From Paenibacillus pinihumi DSM 23905 = JCM 16419 (GTDB lineage: Bacteria > Bacillota > Bacilli > Paenibacillales > Paenibacillaceae), in NCBI RefSeq assembly GCF_000422505.1, contig NZ_AULX01000027.1, forward strand, positions 1-64,000: DNA of 64,000 nucleotides. Direction: 5' to 3'. Under the pieces are notes generated by a model. The model ran no database searches and was not told where the DNA came from. It was given only the letters and a program-made list of their open reading frames with translations. Positions 52,049-60,590 of the stretch are shown one piece after another. The first letter of the stretch is position 1. Each line of letters opens with the position of its first letter. A program made the translations under genes and the position numbers.

Positions 52049-52579
52049 ATGAACTCATCGATTACAGTTGCAGAAGCATTGGCAGTCCGAAGCGCCATTT
52101 CCCGCCGGATTAGCCAGTTGTCCCATGAACGCGAGCTAAACAGCATGTCGGTTATTGAAAAGGGAGAAGTGGCGGAATACCCCTCCCGGACAGTCGATAT
52201 GATTACATCCGAGCTGAATCGGGTAATGGCGGATTTCCGCAGGCTGGATCTGTTAATTGCCATTTCCAATACAACAACGGTAATTCAGTGGAATAATGGC
52301 GAACTGAAGGTGCTGGAGGCCATTGAGCTCGCCAAGCAGACCCGGAATGAGTCAGCCTATCTGTCCCAGCTTGGAAGCCGCAAGAAGCTGGAACGCCAGC
52401 TTAATAGAGGGACGGCGGACGGAGGCAAAAGCCTGTTCACAGTTGCGCTTTACGATCCTGAAGCGTATATGGAGCTTGCCAAGAAGAAGGAGAGAGAGGC
52501 TACAAAACTGTCCTCCTTGATCGAACAATCCAATCATTTGAATCATGTGGACTTTGACGCTACGGAATACACGGGTTAA
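52049..52579 (+). CDS. DIP1984/septicolysin-like cytoplasmic protein
   Basis: A 176-aa, helical protein (ITVAEALAVRSAISRRISQL opens it; ELNRVMADFRRLDLLIAISNTTT and LGSRKKLERQLNR follow), matching my memory of the DIP1984 family. Function unknown. AACGGAGGCAATCCT precedes the start. An inverted repeat of about 17 pairs (52583-52599 with 52628-52645, one bulge) follows the stop but has no T tract. Confidence 0.75.
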   Translation: MNSSITVAEALAVRSAISRRISQLSHERELNSMSVIEKGEVAEYPSRTVDMITSELNRVMADFRRLDLLIAISNTTTVIQWNNGELKVLEAIELAKQTRNESAYLSQLGSRKKLERQLNRGTADGGKSLFTVALYDPEAYMELAKKKEREATKLSSLIEQSNHLNHVDFDATEYTG

Positions 52580-52868
52580 GCTGTCCTTGGACGGCTTGGG
52601 GGCAGCATTCCAGCCGGGCTGATGTCTCCAAGCCGGTCCAAGGACCGGAAAGCAGGAAAGTGCGGGCGGCCGTTTATTGTTTGTCGGATACAAACATATA
52701 CTTTACATCCAAAAGGGATTCTATAGCATAACGGATCACAACTTACGATTCGCCAGCTTACATGCTTACATCTAACGGACTTTAGAGCATATTTGAGAAG
52801 CCCCGTTTCCTGCTTTTAAAATAGACATAACAATTCCCAATTGACAGAATCATTAAAAATTTGCATAA

Positions 52869-52935
52869 TTAGAATGAACATTCGATCTAATGAATGTCTT
52901 TTATTTTCACTTCATTAGAATGATCGTTCGATCTA
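52869..52935. promoter_or_regulatory. Two TetR-type operators upstream of the SDR gene
   Basis: AGAATGAACATTCGATCTA (52871-52889) and AGAATGATCGTTCGATCTA (52917-52935), each preceded by TT, are nearly identical and 46 bases apart. Each contains a short palindrome (GAACATTC or GATCGTTC). A third copy lies before the TetR gene at 53883. The 290 bases before them hold nothing else I can support. Confidence 0.75.
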
Positions 52936-52969
52936 CTGTTGAAATTATAAATATGGAGGTTGAATCATT

Positions 52970-53788
52970 ATGGCAAAAACAATTTTCATTACAGGCACAA
53001 GCTCTGGCCTTGGCAAGTTAACAGCGATTCATTTTGCAAAGCTTGGCTGGAATGTAGCAGCAACGATGCGCACTCCTGAGAAGGAAACCGAGCTTACGGC
53101 TTATGAGAACATCAAAATATTCAAGCTGGACGTTACAAACCTGGGGCAGGTGAATTCAGCAGTAAGCCAGGCTATTGAAGCTTTTGGCAGCATTGATGTT
53201 GTTGTCAATAATGCCGGAATGGGGGCATATGGCGCACTGGAGCTGGCCGAGGAGAAGGACATTGATTGGCAGTTTGCAGTGAATACCCGCGGACCGATTA
53301 ATGTGATCCGCAAATTTTTGCCGCATTTTCGTGCCAACGGTGAAGGCATGTTCATTAATATCAGCTCCATTGTCGGATTAACGACGGCTGTTCCGCTTGG
53401 TTCCTTGTATAATATGTCCAAGTTTGCTCTCGAAGGATTGTCGGAAGGGCTGTTCTATGAACTGAAATCACTCAATATTGATATCCGGCTCATTGAACAG
53501 GGGGGATCATCAGGTAATAATTTTGTAGATAATATCGTATGGAATACAGACGACAACATTACGGCCTATGATGAGCTGACAGCTAAAGTAAAACAGAGAA
53601 TGCATTCTGCAGACCCGGGCTTGCATGATGATCCGCAAACCATCGTAAATGCAATTGAGAAGCTGGCAACCAGAGAAATCAATACGTTCCGCAACGTTAT
53701 TGGCACTTCGGGACAGTCACTGCTCGCCCTGCGGAATTCGGTTCCGATTGAGGAATATTTGGAGACAATCGGGAAAAACTTTATTTAA
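52970..53788 (+). CDS. Classical short-chain dehydrogenase/reductase
   Basis: A 272-aa SDR. Cofactor motif GTSSGLGK (residues 8-15), NNAGMG, the catalytic Ser in NISSIVG, and YNMSK giving the Tyr and Lys. The substrate is unknown. ATATGGAGG precedes the ATG. The matching operators before it and before the TetR gene indicate that the TetR protein represses it, so it probably acts on the inducer or a related compound. Confidence 0.92.
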   Translation: MAKTIFITGTSSGLGKLTAIHFAKLGWNVAATMRTPEKETELTAYENIKIFKLDVTNLGQVNSAVSQAIEAFGSIDVVVNNAGMGAYGALELAEEKDIDWQFAVNTRGPINVIRKFLPHFRANGEGMFINISSIVGLTTAVPLGSLYNMSKFALEGLSEGLFYELKSLNIDIRLIEQGGSSGNNFVDNIVWNTDDNITAYDELTAKVKQRMHSADPGLHDDPQTIVNAIEKLATREINTFRNVIGTSGQSLLALRNSVPIEEYLETIGKNFI

Positions 53789-53882
53789 ACCTGACAGATC
53801 CTGACAACGACGACGCGATTAAGATCGGGCTAGCGTGGAGAAGAAGTTATGGTTTGACAAATGGGCTCACCCTGCCTAAAAT

Positions 53883-53901
53883 GGAATGAACGTTCGATTT
53901 A
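53883..53901. promoter_or_regulatory. TetR autoregulatory operator
   Basis: GGAATGAACGTTCGATTTA matches the two operators before the SDR gene, with a perfect GAACGTTC core. It lies 35 bases before the TetR start codon. Confidence 0.75.
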
Positions 53902-53935
53902 TGAAAGATGTTCATTTGATTGGAGGTGTGCGTTC

Positions 53936-54523
53936 ATGTTTGACCGATATAACAAGGTGCAGAAGGCTGTGCTTGAAACGACGTTATCTCTCATTATTGA
54001 GAAGGAGCTTCAAGCAACCTCCATGTCTCTGATTGCGAAAAAGTCAGGCATATCGACAGGAAGCATCTATCATTATTTTGATAGTAAAGAGACGATTATT
54101 AATGAGCTGTACAAGGCGATTGTTCTGTTTAACGGGGAATATGTGCTACAAAATGTCTATACGGATGAGCCGCTCCGGACAAGGCTTGAGCGGGCATGGG
54201 AGAATATGATCCGCCTGTCTCTTGAATACCCGAAGGGCTTTCAGTTCATTGAACAATATTCGTTCTCGCCATATATACACGATGAATCGAAGAGGCAGGC
54301 CTATGAAGGCGGATGGTGCGGCCCGTTAAAGCAGCTGTATCAAGAGGCGGTTGAGCAAGGCTTGTTCATTCCAATGGACCCGTTCTCGATGGTACAAATG
54401 CATTACGGATCATTTGTTTATGTCATTAAGGCTCACTTGAACAGGGAAGTAGCGATTACAGATGATCTCATCCGGCAGCTTCTTCAGGTGACGTGGAACA
54501 GCGTGAGCGCAGACAAGCAATAA
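53936..54523 (+). CDS. TetR-family regulator
   Basis: A 195-aa regulator with a TetR helix-turn-helix (SLIAKKSGISTGSIYHYFDSKE, about residues 25-47) and a helical ligand-binding domain. ATG 53936 follows GGAGGTG; 25 in-frame codons upstream run through the operator and are spurious. Shared operators point to control of itself and of the SDR gene. Confidence 0.93.
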   Translation: MFDRYNKVQKAVLETTLSLIIEKELQATSMSLIAKKSGISTGSIYHYFDSKETIINELYKAIVLFNGEYVLQNVYTDEPLRTRLERAWENMIRLSLEYPKGFQFIEQYSFSPYIHDESKRQAYEGGWCGPLKQLYQEAVEQGLFIPMDPFSMVQMHYGSFVYVIKAHLNREVAITDDLIRQLLQVTWNSVSADKQ

Positions 54524-54533
54524 CAGGATGGAG

Positions 54534-54561
54534 ACGTCCCGCGGCAGCGGGGCGTTTTTTG
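54534..54561 (+). terminator. Terminator of the TetR gene
   Basis: ACGTCCCGC/GCGGGGCGT stem (one T-G pair) with GGCA loop and TTTTTT. Confidence 0.9.
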
Positions 54562-54730
54562 TTTGCATCTAAAAGCAATAATAAGCTTTTCCTTACAAAT
54601 GGGCTTCTATTTCAACGGTCGCAAAATGTAGATTTGACCCTCAAGGCCGGCAAGCTATTCAGGCTTGTTAAAATAGGGATAATCTTTCTCTGATATAATA
54701 GCTGCAGCACAAAATAAGGGGGCTTGGAAA

Positions 54731-55942
54731 GTGGATGCTGCTGCAGTTCAAAAGAAGAAAACAGAACGATTGCGCGCTGTTATGGAGGTATTGGCGGTTT
54801 CAACCAAGCTCGGCTTCACTTCATTCGGCGGGCCAGTGGCTCATCTGGGGTATTTTCATAACGAATACATAAAGCGCAGACAGTGGATGGATGACCGCAG
54901 CTATGCGGATTTAGTGGCGCTGTGTCAATTCCTCCCGGGTCCTGCGAGCAGTCAGGTTGGCATAGGCATTGGCGTGATGAGAGCCGGATTATTAGGCGGA
55001 ATTGCCGCCTGGATCGGCTTTACGCTCCCATCGTTAATCGCATTGGTGCTTTTCGCATATCTGCTTCACGGATTTGATATTGCCCAAGCAGGCTGGATTC
55101 ACGGACTCAAGCTGGTGGCTGTTGCCATTGTAGCTCAAGCTGTCCTGAGTATGGGACAAAAGCTTGCCTCCGGCCGTAGTCGAGCAACAATAGCCATCTT
55201 GGCGATGGCGGTCGCTTTGCTGTGGCCAACAGCATGGAGCCAGATCATCATAATGATCTTGTCAGCAATTGCGGGGATGATGCTGTACAAGGCGAACGAT
55301 TCAGAACTTCCGGCAATCCGGGTGCCGGTCCGCCGTTCAACAGCAACAGGAAGCCTGATTTTGTTTGTTGTCTTGTTGATTCTGCTCCCTGTCCTTGCAA
55401 GCAGCGGCTCCTCACACTGGCTGTCTGTATTTGACAGCTTCTACCGCTCCGGTTCCCTGGTCTTCGGCGGCGGCCATGTCGTGCTTCCTCTCCTGGAGCG
55501 GGAGATTGTGCCCGCAGGCTGGCTGTCCAAGGGGGAATTTCTGGCCGGATATGGCGCGGCCCAGGCGGTTCCCGGACCGCTGTTTACATTCGCAGCATAT
55601 TTAGGGGCATTAATGGGTGGCTGGTTCGGAGCTGTTGTCGCCACGCTTTCCATTTTTCTTCCTGCATTTCTGCTTGTGGTCGGTGCTTTGCCGTTTTGGG
55701 ATATGCTGCGGAAAAGGCCGGGCATTCAAGGCGCACTTGCAGGCGTGAATGCAGCTGTAGTAGGCATTTTGATTGCTGCGTTATATAGCCCGATTTGGAC
55801 CAGCACGATCTTGGACGGGACTGATTTTGCCATGGCGGCGATTTTGTTTGCATGTCTTGCCTTTTGGAAAGCTCCGCCGTGGCTGGTGGTGATTATTGGA
55901 GCACTAGGCGGATGGCTGGTTTCTTTATTTCAGGCCGTATAA
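54731..55942 (+). CDS. chrA: Chromate transporter ChrA (two-domain)
   Basis: A 403-aa CHR-family protein with two homologous halves. Half one has GFTSFGGPVAHLGYFHNEYI and LCQFLPGPASSQ; half two has VFGGGHVVLPLLEREIV and YGAAQAVPGPLFTFAAYLG. It exports chromate across the membrane, though some family members carry other anions. It starts at GTG 54731 after AAGGGGGCTT. It stands alone between two terminators, without a chrB regulator. Confidence 0.92.
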   Translation: MDAAAVQKKKTERLRAVMEVLAVSTKLGFTSFGGPVAHLGYFHNEYIKRRQWMDDRSYADLVALCQFLPGPASSQVGIGIGVMRAGLLGGIAAWIGFTLPSLIALVLFAYLLHGFDIAQAGWIHGLKLVAVAIVAQAVLSMGQKLASGRSRATIAILAMAVALLWPTAWSQIIIMILSAIAGMMLYKANDSELPAIRVPVRRSTATGSLILFVVLLILLPVLASSGSSHWLSVFDSFYRSGSLVFGGGHVVLPLLEREIVPAGWLSKGEFLAGYGAAQAVPGPLFTFAAYLGALMGGWFGAVVATLSIFLPAFLLVVGALPFWDMLRKRPGIQGALAGVNAAVVGILIAALYSPIWTSTILDGTDFAMAAILFACLAFWKAPPWLVVIIGALGGWLVSLFQAV

Positions 55943-55943
55943 A

Positions 55944-55979
55944 AAACAAAAAACGCCCGTTAACACGGAGCGTTTTTTG
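55944..55979. terminator. Bidirectional terminator between chrA and the MBL gene
   Basis: AAAAAACGC...CGT pairs with ACG...GCGTTTTTT, with A and T runs on opposite sides, fitting the convergent genes. Confidence 0.88.
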
Positions 55980-56005
55980 ACATGATCAGCATGATATTGA
56001 ACGTA

Positions 56006-56764
56006 TTACAAAGTGATCGTTTCACCATCCCCGGGAACAAGCACTTTGGACGCAAGGCCCTGATCGGATACATGGCTTCGCAGTTCTTCACGGGTCAACA
56101 GGCAATGGTTTACGGCCTCCATATGGCAGACGATAATGGTCGCGTACTTGGCTGCCTTATGGACCTGGCGGATATCTTCCTTCGTCATCGTAATCGGATC
56201 AGCGCCCAGGGGTTGGGCTGCCCCGCCGTTCACGACAATAACTTGGGGCTGGTACGTCCCGATGGCTTCTGCAACCTCACTGCACCAGATGGTGTCCCCT
56301 GCAATATACAAGGTTTGCTCATCGTAATGCTGCATGACAATACCGGATACAGGTCCCATAAGCTTGCCGATCTCGCCAGTACCATGCTGGCCGCCTGTTT
56401 TAAACAACGTAATATCGCCGAGCTTTGCAGGAGCTTCAAAGGTCTGTACATTCAGAAAGCCTGATTTGCGTATCGTTTCCGCATCGTCTGCGGATTGGGC
56501 GAAGATCGGCATGTCTTTGGGCAGCAGGTCAACTGCAGCCTGATCAAAATGGTCGGGATGCAGGTGCGTCACCATGACAGCATCGGCTTTGATAATATCC
56601 GCAACAGGGACTGGCAGTCCGACGAGCGGATTCATTTTCTCTTGATTGGCTGTATTCGGAAATCCGGGATATGCGCCTTGCTCCGCAAGGAAGGGGTCCA
56701 CCAGAATGGTTTGGCCTCCGTACCGGATGATGAGTGTTGCATTGCGTATAAGTTGAATGTTCAT
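56006..56764 (-). CDS. MBL-fold metal-dependent hydrolase
   Basis: A 252-aa metallo-beta-lactamase-fold protein of the UlaG-like/YfhI-like group, from ATG 56764 after AAAGGAGGC on its strand. The metal motif is THLHPDHFD (HxHxDH, about residues 67-75), with further ligands in GGQHG, AGDTIW and CHMEAVNHC. The substrate is unknown. It is divergent from an Lrp-type gene 118 bases away, which may regulate it. Confidence 0.9.
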   Translation of the reverse strand: MNIQLIRNATLIIRYGGQTILVDPFLAEQGAYPGFPNTANQEKMNPLVGLPVPVADIIKADAVMVTHLHPDHFDQAAVDLLPKDMPIFAQSADDAETIRKSGFLNVQTFEAPAKLGDITLFKTGGQHGTGEIGKLMGPVSGIVMQHYDEQTLYIAGDTIWCSEVAEAIGTYQPQVIVVNGGAAQPLGADPITMTKEDIRQVHKAAKYATIIVCHMEAVNHCLLTREELRSHVSDQGLASKVLVPGDGETITL

Positions 56765-56882
56765 GATTGTATTGCCTCCTTTCATATTTCACAGGAATAG
56801 CATAATATAAGGACAAGAAGCGGTACACGGATGAAATCAAGTCTTTAGAGGCAAAAACTTGAATGTTGAAAGAGGTTTGAAC

Positions 56883-57299
56883 ATGCTCGACGATACGGAT
56901 AAAAAAATCATCAAAGAACTTAAACAAGACGGCCGGATGACGATGAAGGAACTGGGAGAGCGGGTACACCTTACCGGACAGGCCGCAGCTAACCGCGTTC
57001 TCAAGCTGGAGGAAGAAGGCATCATTGAGGGCTATACGATCCGCATGAACAGGCAAAAAGCCGGGGATGCCGTGCAGGCTTTTATCCATATTTTCACGAA
57101 AACGATGGATCATTATCCGTTAATGCAGTTCATGGATCAGCATCGCCATGTAATCCTGAACAGTTATCGAATCAGCGGTGAGGGCTGTTACCTGATAGAG
57201 GTTGCTTTCCCGTCGAATACAGAGCTGGACGAGTTTCTTCAGGAGCTGAACCGCCATGCCAATTACAGGGTATCCATCGTGATCAGCAAGCAGTTCTAG
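56883..57299 (+). CDS. Lrp/AsnC-family regulator
   Basis: A 138-aa regulator: an N-terminal winged helix (MLDDTDKKIIKELKQDGRMT, then LGERVHLTGQAAANRVLKLE) and a RAM effector domain (about 65-135; YRISGEGCYLIEVAF). ATG 56883 follows AAAGAGG; eight in-frame codons upstream are unlikely. Its divergence from the MBL-fold hydrolase gene suggests local control. Confidence 0.92.
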   Translation: MLDDTDKKIIKELKQDGRMTMKELGERVHLTGQAAANRVLKLEEEGIIEGYTIRMNRQKAGDAVQAFIHIFTKTMDHYPLMQFMDQHRHVILNSYRISGEGCYLIEVAFPSNTELDEFLQELNRHANYRVSIVISKQF

Positions 57300-57372
57300 C
57301 AGGATTTGCAGACTACTTTACGAGAATGAAACGGCAAGTATAGTTTAATGCCATAATTTCCAAGGAGGTATT

Positions 57373-57945
57373 ATGCATACAACAATCTATTTGGTCCGAC
57401 ATGCGGAATCTCCTTATATAGCGGGGCAGGAGCTGACGAGAGGGCTTTCCCCGGCAGGATGGCTGGCCGCGCAAAAAGTAGCGGATATGCTGCAGGCAGC
57501 CGATATTCATGTGATCGTTTCGAGTCCCTATGCGCGGGCCAAGCAGACTGTGCAAGTGCTGGCGGAACGCAAAGGACTGCCAATTTTGGAGTTTGAGGCA
57601 TTAAGAGAGCGCTTGATTATCGGACAAGATTATAACGCGGAATGGAACGAGGTTGTCCGGGCCATAGAGAAATCCTTTACAGATTTGGACTACAGCCTGG
57701 AAGCTGGAGAATCGACGGGAAGGGCACAGGAGCGTTCGCTTCCTGTTATTCGTCAGCTGCTTGCTGATTATCCAGGAAAAAATATCGTGATAGGGACCCA
57801 TGGCAACATTATGACCTGTATCCTCAACTTTTTTGATTCCAGCTATGGATATGAATTTTGGCGCGGCACTTCGATGCCGGATATTTACCGTCTGAGGTTT
57901 GCGGGGCATGAGCTGACAAGCTTGGAACGGGTATGGAAACCATAA
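57373..57945 (+). CDS. Histidine phosphatase (phosphoglycerate mutase-like)
   Basis: A 190-aa histidine phosphatase superfamily protein: LVRHAESPY with the phospho-accepting His, SSPYARAKQT, and the second catalytic His in GTHGNIMT. The substrate is unknown. CCAAGGAGG precedes the ATG. The VOC gene begins 14 bases after its stop. Confidence 0.92.
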   Translation: MHTTIYLVRHAESPYIAGQELTRGLSPAGWLAAQKVADMLQAADIHVIVSSPYARAKQTVQVLAERKGLPILEFEALRERLIIGQDYNAEWNEVVRAIEKSFTDLDYSLEAGESTGRAQERSLPVIRQLLADYPGKNIVIGTHGNIMTCILNFFDSSYGYEFWRGTSMPDIYRLRFAGHELTSLERVWKP

Positions 57946-57959
57946 AAGGGGATGATAGG

Positions 57960-58331
57960 ATGAGTCAACAGGTGACACCGATATTCAGAATTTTCGATGA
58001 GCAGAAAGCGAAAGAATATTATATGGAATTTCTCGGATTTCAATTGGATTGGGAGCATCACTTTGAAGAGAATTTCCCGCTGTATATGCAAATTTCCAAA
58101 GATCAGCTGATTTTACATCTGTCTGAGCATTACGGGGATTGTTCACCCGGTTCTGCGATCCGGATTTCAATCCCTAACCTTGATGCCTTCCATGAAACAT
58201 TGCTTGCAAAGCAATATAAATACTCTCGTCCCGGAATTGAACATACGCCTTGGGACACCCGGGAAATGAACCTGACAGATCCGTTTGGCAACCGCTTAGT
58301 TTTTTATGAAGAGCGGACCTCTGGCGTATAG
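57960..58331 (+). CDS. VOC-fold (glyoxalase/bleomycin-resistance-like) protein
   Basis: A 123-aa protein with the vicinal oxygen chelate fold: TPIFRIFDEQKAKEYYMEFL, HLSEHYGD, and a C-terminal MNLTDPFGNRLVFYE. It resembles the glyoxalase-superfamily bleomycin-resistance proteins, which bind rather than cut drugs, but the ligand is unknown. ATG 57960 follows AAAAGGGGATGA. Probably co-transcribed with the phosphatase gene. Confidence 0.88.
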   Translation: MSQQVTPIFRIFDEQKAKEYYMEFLGFQLDWEHHFEENFPLYMQISKDQLILHLSEHYGDCSPGSAIRISIPNLDAFHETLLAKQYKYSRPGIEHTPWDTREMNLTDPFGNRLVFYEERTSGV

Positions 58332-58366
58332 GTGCTGTAATTCAAACAGGGTTGCCCTCTGGCGAG

Positions 58367-58400
58367 ATAAAGTGAAGTGCATGGCGCTTCGCTTTATTTC
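58367..58400 (+). terminator. Terminator-like hairpin after the VOC gene
   Basis: ATAAAGTGAAGTGC pairs with GCGCTTCGCTTTAT (14 pairs, two T-G) around an ATG loop, followed by TTC rather than a long T tract. Confidence 0.65.
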
Positions 58401-58552
58401 ACTTGCCTTTTTGCAATCCCGCACTCCAAATTCCTCAACCAGATTAACACCGTCTTGCTTTCGCCCCGCTGGATAGTCAGTGTCAGATGCAGCTGGAATT
58501 TTACATTCACTTAACTAGTCTTTCGACCACAACATCTTTAAAAATAGCCAAA

Positions 58553-58578
58553 TGAACGAATTGCCATTCTCAAGCGTA
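58553..58578 (+). promoter_or_regulatory. Predicted SigY autoregulatory promoter
   Basis: TGAACG (58553-58558) and CGTA (58575-58578) are 16 bases apart, which matches the known B. subtilis SigY promoter form (TGAACG, then CGTC). It lies 59 bases before sigY, so the operon is probably self-activating. Confidence 0.7.
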
Positions 58579-58636
58579 CTAAGAATATAATCAACAACAA
58601 ACATGATATCGTCAACTACTGTCAGGGAAGTGAAAT

Positions 58637-59164
58637 ATGGATGAACTGGAGCTTGTAATGGCATCCCAGGAGGGGGACAGGCTCGCGCTGTCGATGCTGT
58701 TAAGAAACAATTATCCCTTCCTGGTGAGATACTTGATGAAAATCACGATGCATCCCCAGCTTGCAGAGGATCTCACACAGGAGACAATGATGAAGGCCAT
58801 GGAGAAAATCAGGCTTTACAACGGAAGCTCCAAATTTTCCTCCTGGCTGATCACAATCGGAACAAATTTATATATGGATGTTCTACGAAAGCAAAAGCGG
58901 GAGCAAGCATGGCATCAGGAAGAACAGGCACTGCGCAAGATGAAATGGCAGGTGGAGTCGCAGGGTGACGAATGGCCGGAGCTGCTGGATGCACTGGCAC
59001 GAATTAATGAAGGCATTCGCATCCCGATTATTATGAAGCATTATTATGGCTATTCCTATGATGAGATCGGCCGGGTAATGGGCATCCCTTCCGGTACGGT
59101 AAAATCCCGCGTATCAAACGGCTTGAAGGAACTGCGAAGGGAGCTTGCAGACGATGAACAATAA
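58637..59164 (+). CDS. sigY: ECF sigma factor SigY
   Basis: A 175-aa ECF sigma factor: region 2 (YLMKITMHPQLAEDLTQETMM, about 30-50) and region 4 (YSYDEIGRVMGIPSGTVKSRVSNGLKEL, about 136-163). CAGGGAAGTG precedes the ATG. The gene order sigma factor, small membrane anti-sigma-like proteins, ABC ATPase, permease is that of B. subtilis sigY-yxlCDEFG, supporting the name. Confidence 0.92.
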   Translation: MDELELVMASQEGDRLALSMLLRNNYPFLVRYLMKITMHPQLAEDLTQETMMKAMEKIRLYNGSSKFSSWLITIGTNLYMDVLRKQKREQAWHQEEQALRKMKWQVESQGDEWPELLDALARINEGIRIPIIMKHYYGYSYDEIGRVMGIPSGTVKSRVSNGLKELRRELADDEQ

Positions 59165-59489
59165 GGACAAGGAAAATAGCAGTAAAGCGGCTAAGGGCTT
59201 GCAGACGGAACAGGAGTTAAAATCAGACCTTGCTAAAATGGAGGAATGGTTTCCTGTCTATACCCCTGATATTTCCTGGTTTGAGACCCGGCTTGCAGCC
59301 GGAGAGAAGAAGCTTCGCCGCAAAAAAAACCGGGAATGGGCATTTTTTTATATGCTGGCAGTGGTCATTCTGGGCTCTATAATTGCTGTGGGAGCGGCAA
59401 ATCCGATCTATTTTATTTGTATTCAATTGCTGGGACTTGTCATTGTACCGGCTGTGATTCGATATGAAAAAAGAAAGCGGGTCGTATAG
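59154..59489 (+). CDS. yxlC: YxlC-like anti-SigY membrane protein
   Basis: A 111-aa protein (B. subtilis YxlC is about 106 aa) with a charged cytoplasmic N-terminal half and two membrane helices (about 62-80 and 85-103). It overlaps the end of sigY. ATG 59154 follows AAGGGAG; TTG 59145 is an alternative. In B. subtilis YxlC holds SigY inactive; the assignment rests mainly on gene order. Confidence 0.8.
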   Translation: MNNKDKENSSKAAKGLQTEQELKSDLAKMEEWFPVYTPDISWFETRLAAGEKKLRRKKNREWAFFYMLAVVILGSIIAVGAANPIYFICIQLLGLVIVPAVIRYEKRKRVV

Positions 59490-59490
59490 T

Positions 59491-59688
59491 ATGATGGATA
59501 CTCCGTTCAATATGATGATTATCGCCATTGCCGTAATCATTTTGCTGGTGCAGGGATCGTGGATGTTCAGGGATGCCGGACGAAACGGTCATAACAAATG
59601 GCTTTGGGGTCTGCTTGGGCTCATTCAATTCCCGACCTATCTGCTGATTTATCTGCTGTTCGTCAGGAAGAAAGGGGGAAGGGCATGA
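59491..59688 (+). CDS. YxlD/YxlE-like small membrane protein
   Basis: A 65-aa protein with two membrane helices (about 5-22 and 36-55) and a conserved GSWMFRDAGRNGHNKWLWGLLGL linker. It starts one base after the yxlC-like stop (ATG 59491 or 59494) and overlaps the ATPase start by ATGA. In B. subtilis the matching small proteins act with YxlC in SigY control. Only one of the two is present here. Confidence 0.75.
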   Translation: MMDTPFNMMIIAIAVIILLVQGSWMFRDAGRNGHNKWLWGLLGLIQFPTYLLIYLLFVRKKGGRA

Positions 59689-60590
59689 TTAAGGTAGACG
59701 AGGTTAGCAAAAGCATAGGCGGAAAGCCGGTTATTCACGATGTATCCTTCCATATTGCCCAAGGGGAGGTCGTTGGGCTTCTGGGACCAAACGGTGCGGG
59801 GAAAACAACGATGATCCGGCTGATGAATGACGTCATTACACCGGATCATGGAATGATCCATATCGACGGACAGCGTGCCACTGTGCATGGAAACACAATC
59901 CGGCAGCTCAGCGGTGTCGTGACAGAAAGCGCCGGGCTATATCCGGAGTTGACGGCAAGGGAGAATCTGAATTTTTTTGCAAGGCTGTATGGTGTGAAGC
60001 AACCGCAAAGACGCATTGACCAGCTGCTGATGGAGTTTGAACTTAAGGAGCACGAGGACAAGCTGATTGGGAAGTACAGCACCGGGATGAAAAAACGGCT
60101 TGCAATCGCCAAGGCGTTGCTGCATGAACCCAAGCTGTTGTTTCTTGATGAGCCGACCAATGGTCTTGACCCTGATGGCATCCGGGATATGATTGGTTAC
60201 TTGCGAAAATTGAATGAAGAACAAGGGACAACGATTCTCATTTGTTCGCATGTGCTGCATCAGTTGGAAGATGTCTGCTCTTCTTATTTGTTCATCGACC
60301 AGGGAAGGCTGATTGAGAAGGGTACGCTGGAAGAGCTGGAACGCAAATATGCGGGCAAGATTGTAATTCATGTAAAGACGGGCTTGCGGGCCGGCTCATC
60401 TGAACTCAGCGGATATCAGGTCCGGGAAGCAGGGGAGCAGCTTCTGGAATTTCATTTGCAGGATGAACAGGCAATCTCAGACCTGCTGCGTCTGATGCTT
60501 CGAATCTCGTGGGTGCATGAGGTGCAAATTATGAACCGCAGTCTGGAGTCCATATATTTTGAAGTGAGGCGGCGCTGCCATGAACTATAA
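59685..60590 (+). CDS. yxlF: ABC transporter ATPase of the sigY operon
   Basis: A 301-aa ATPase: Walker A GPNGAGKTT, signature YSTGMKKRLAIAKA, Walker B LLFLDEPTNGLDP and a switch His in CSHVLHQLE. ATG 59685 overlaps the upstream stop. The open frame reaches back to 59598 but that part overlaps the previous gene. With the next gene it forms an exporter of unknown substrate. Confidence 0.93.
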   Translation: MIKVDEVSKSIGGKPVIHDVSFHIAQGEVVGLLGPNGAGKTTMIRLMNDVITPDHGMIHIDGQRATVHGNTIRQLSGVVTESAGLYPELTARENLNFFARLYGVKQPQRRIDQLLMEFELKEHEDKLIGKYSTGMKKRLAIAKALLHEPKLLFLDEPTNGLDPDGIRDMIGYLRKLNEEQGTTILICSHVLHQLEDVCSSYLFIDQGRLIEKGTLEELERKYAGKIVIHVKTGLRAGSSELSGYQVREAGEQLLEFHLQDEQAISDLLRLMLRISWVHEVQIMNRSLESIYFEVRRRCHEL

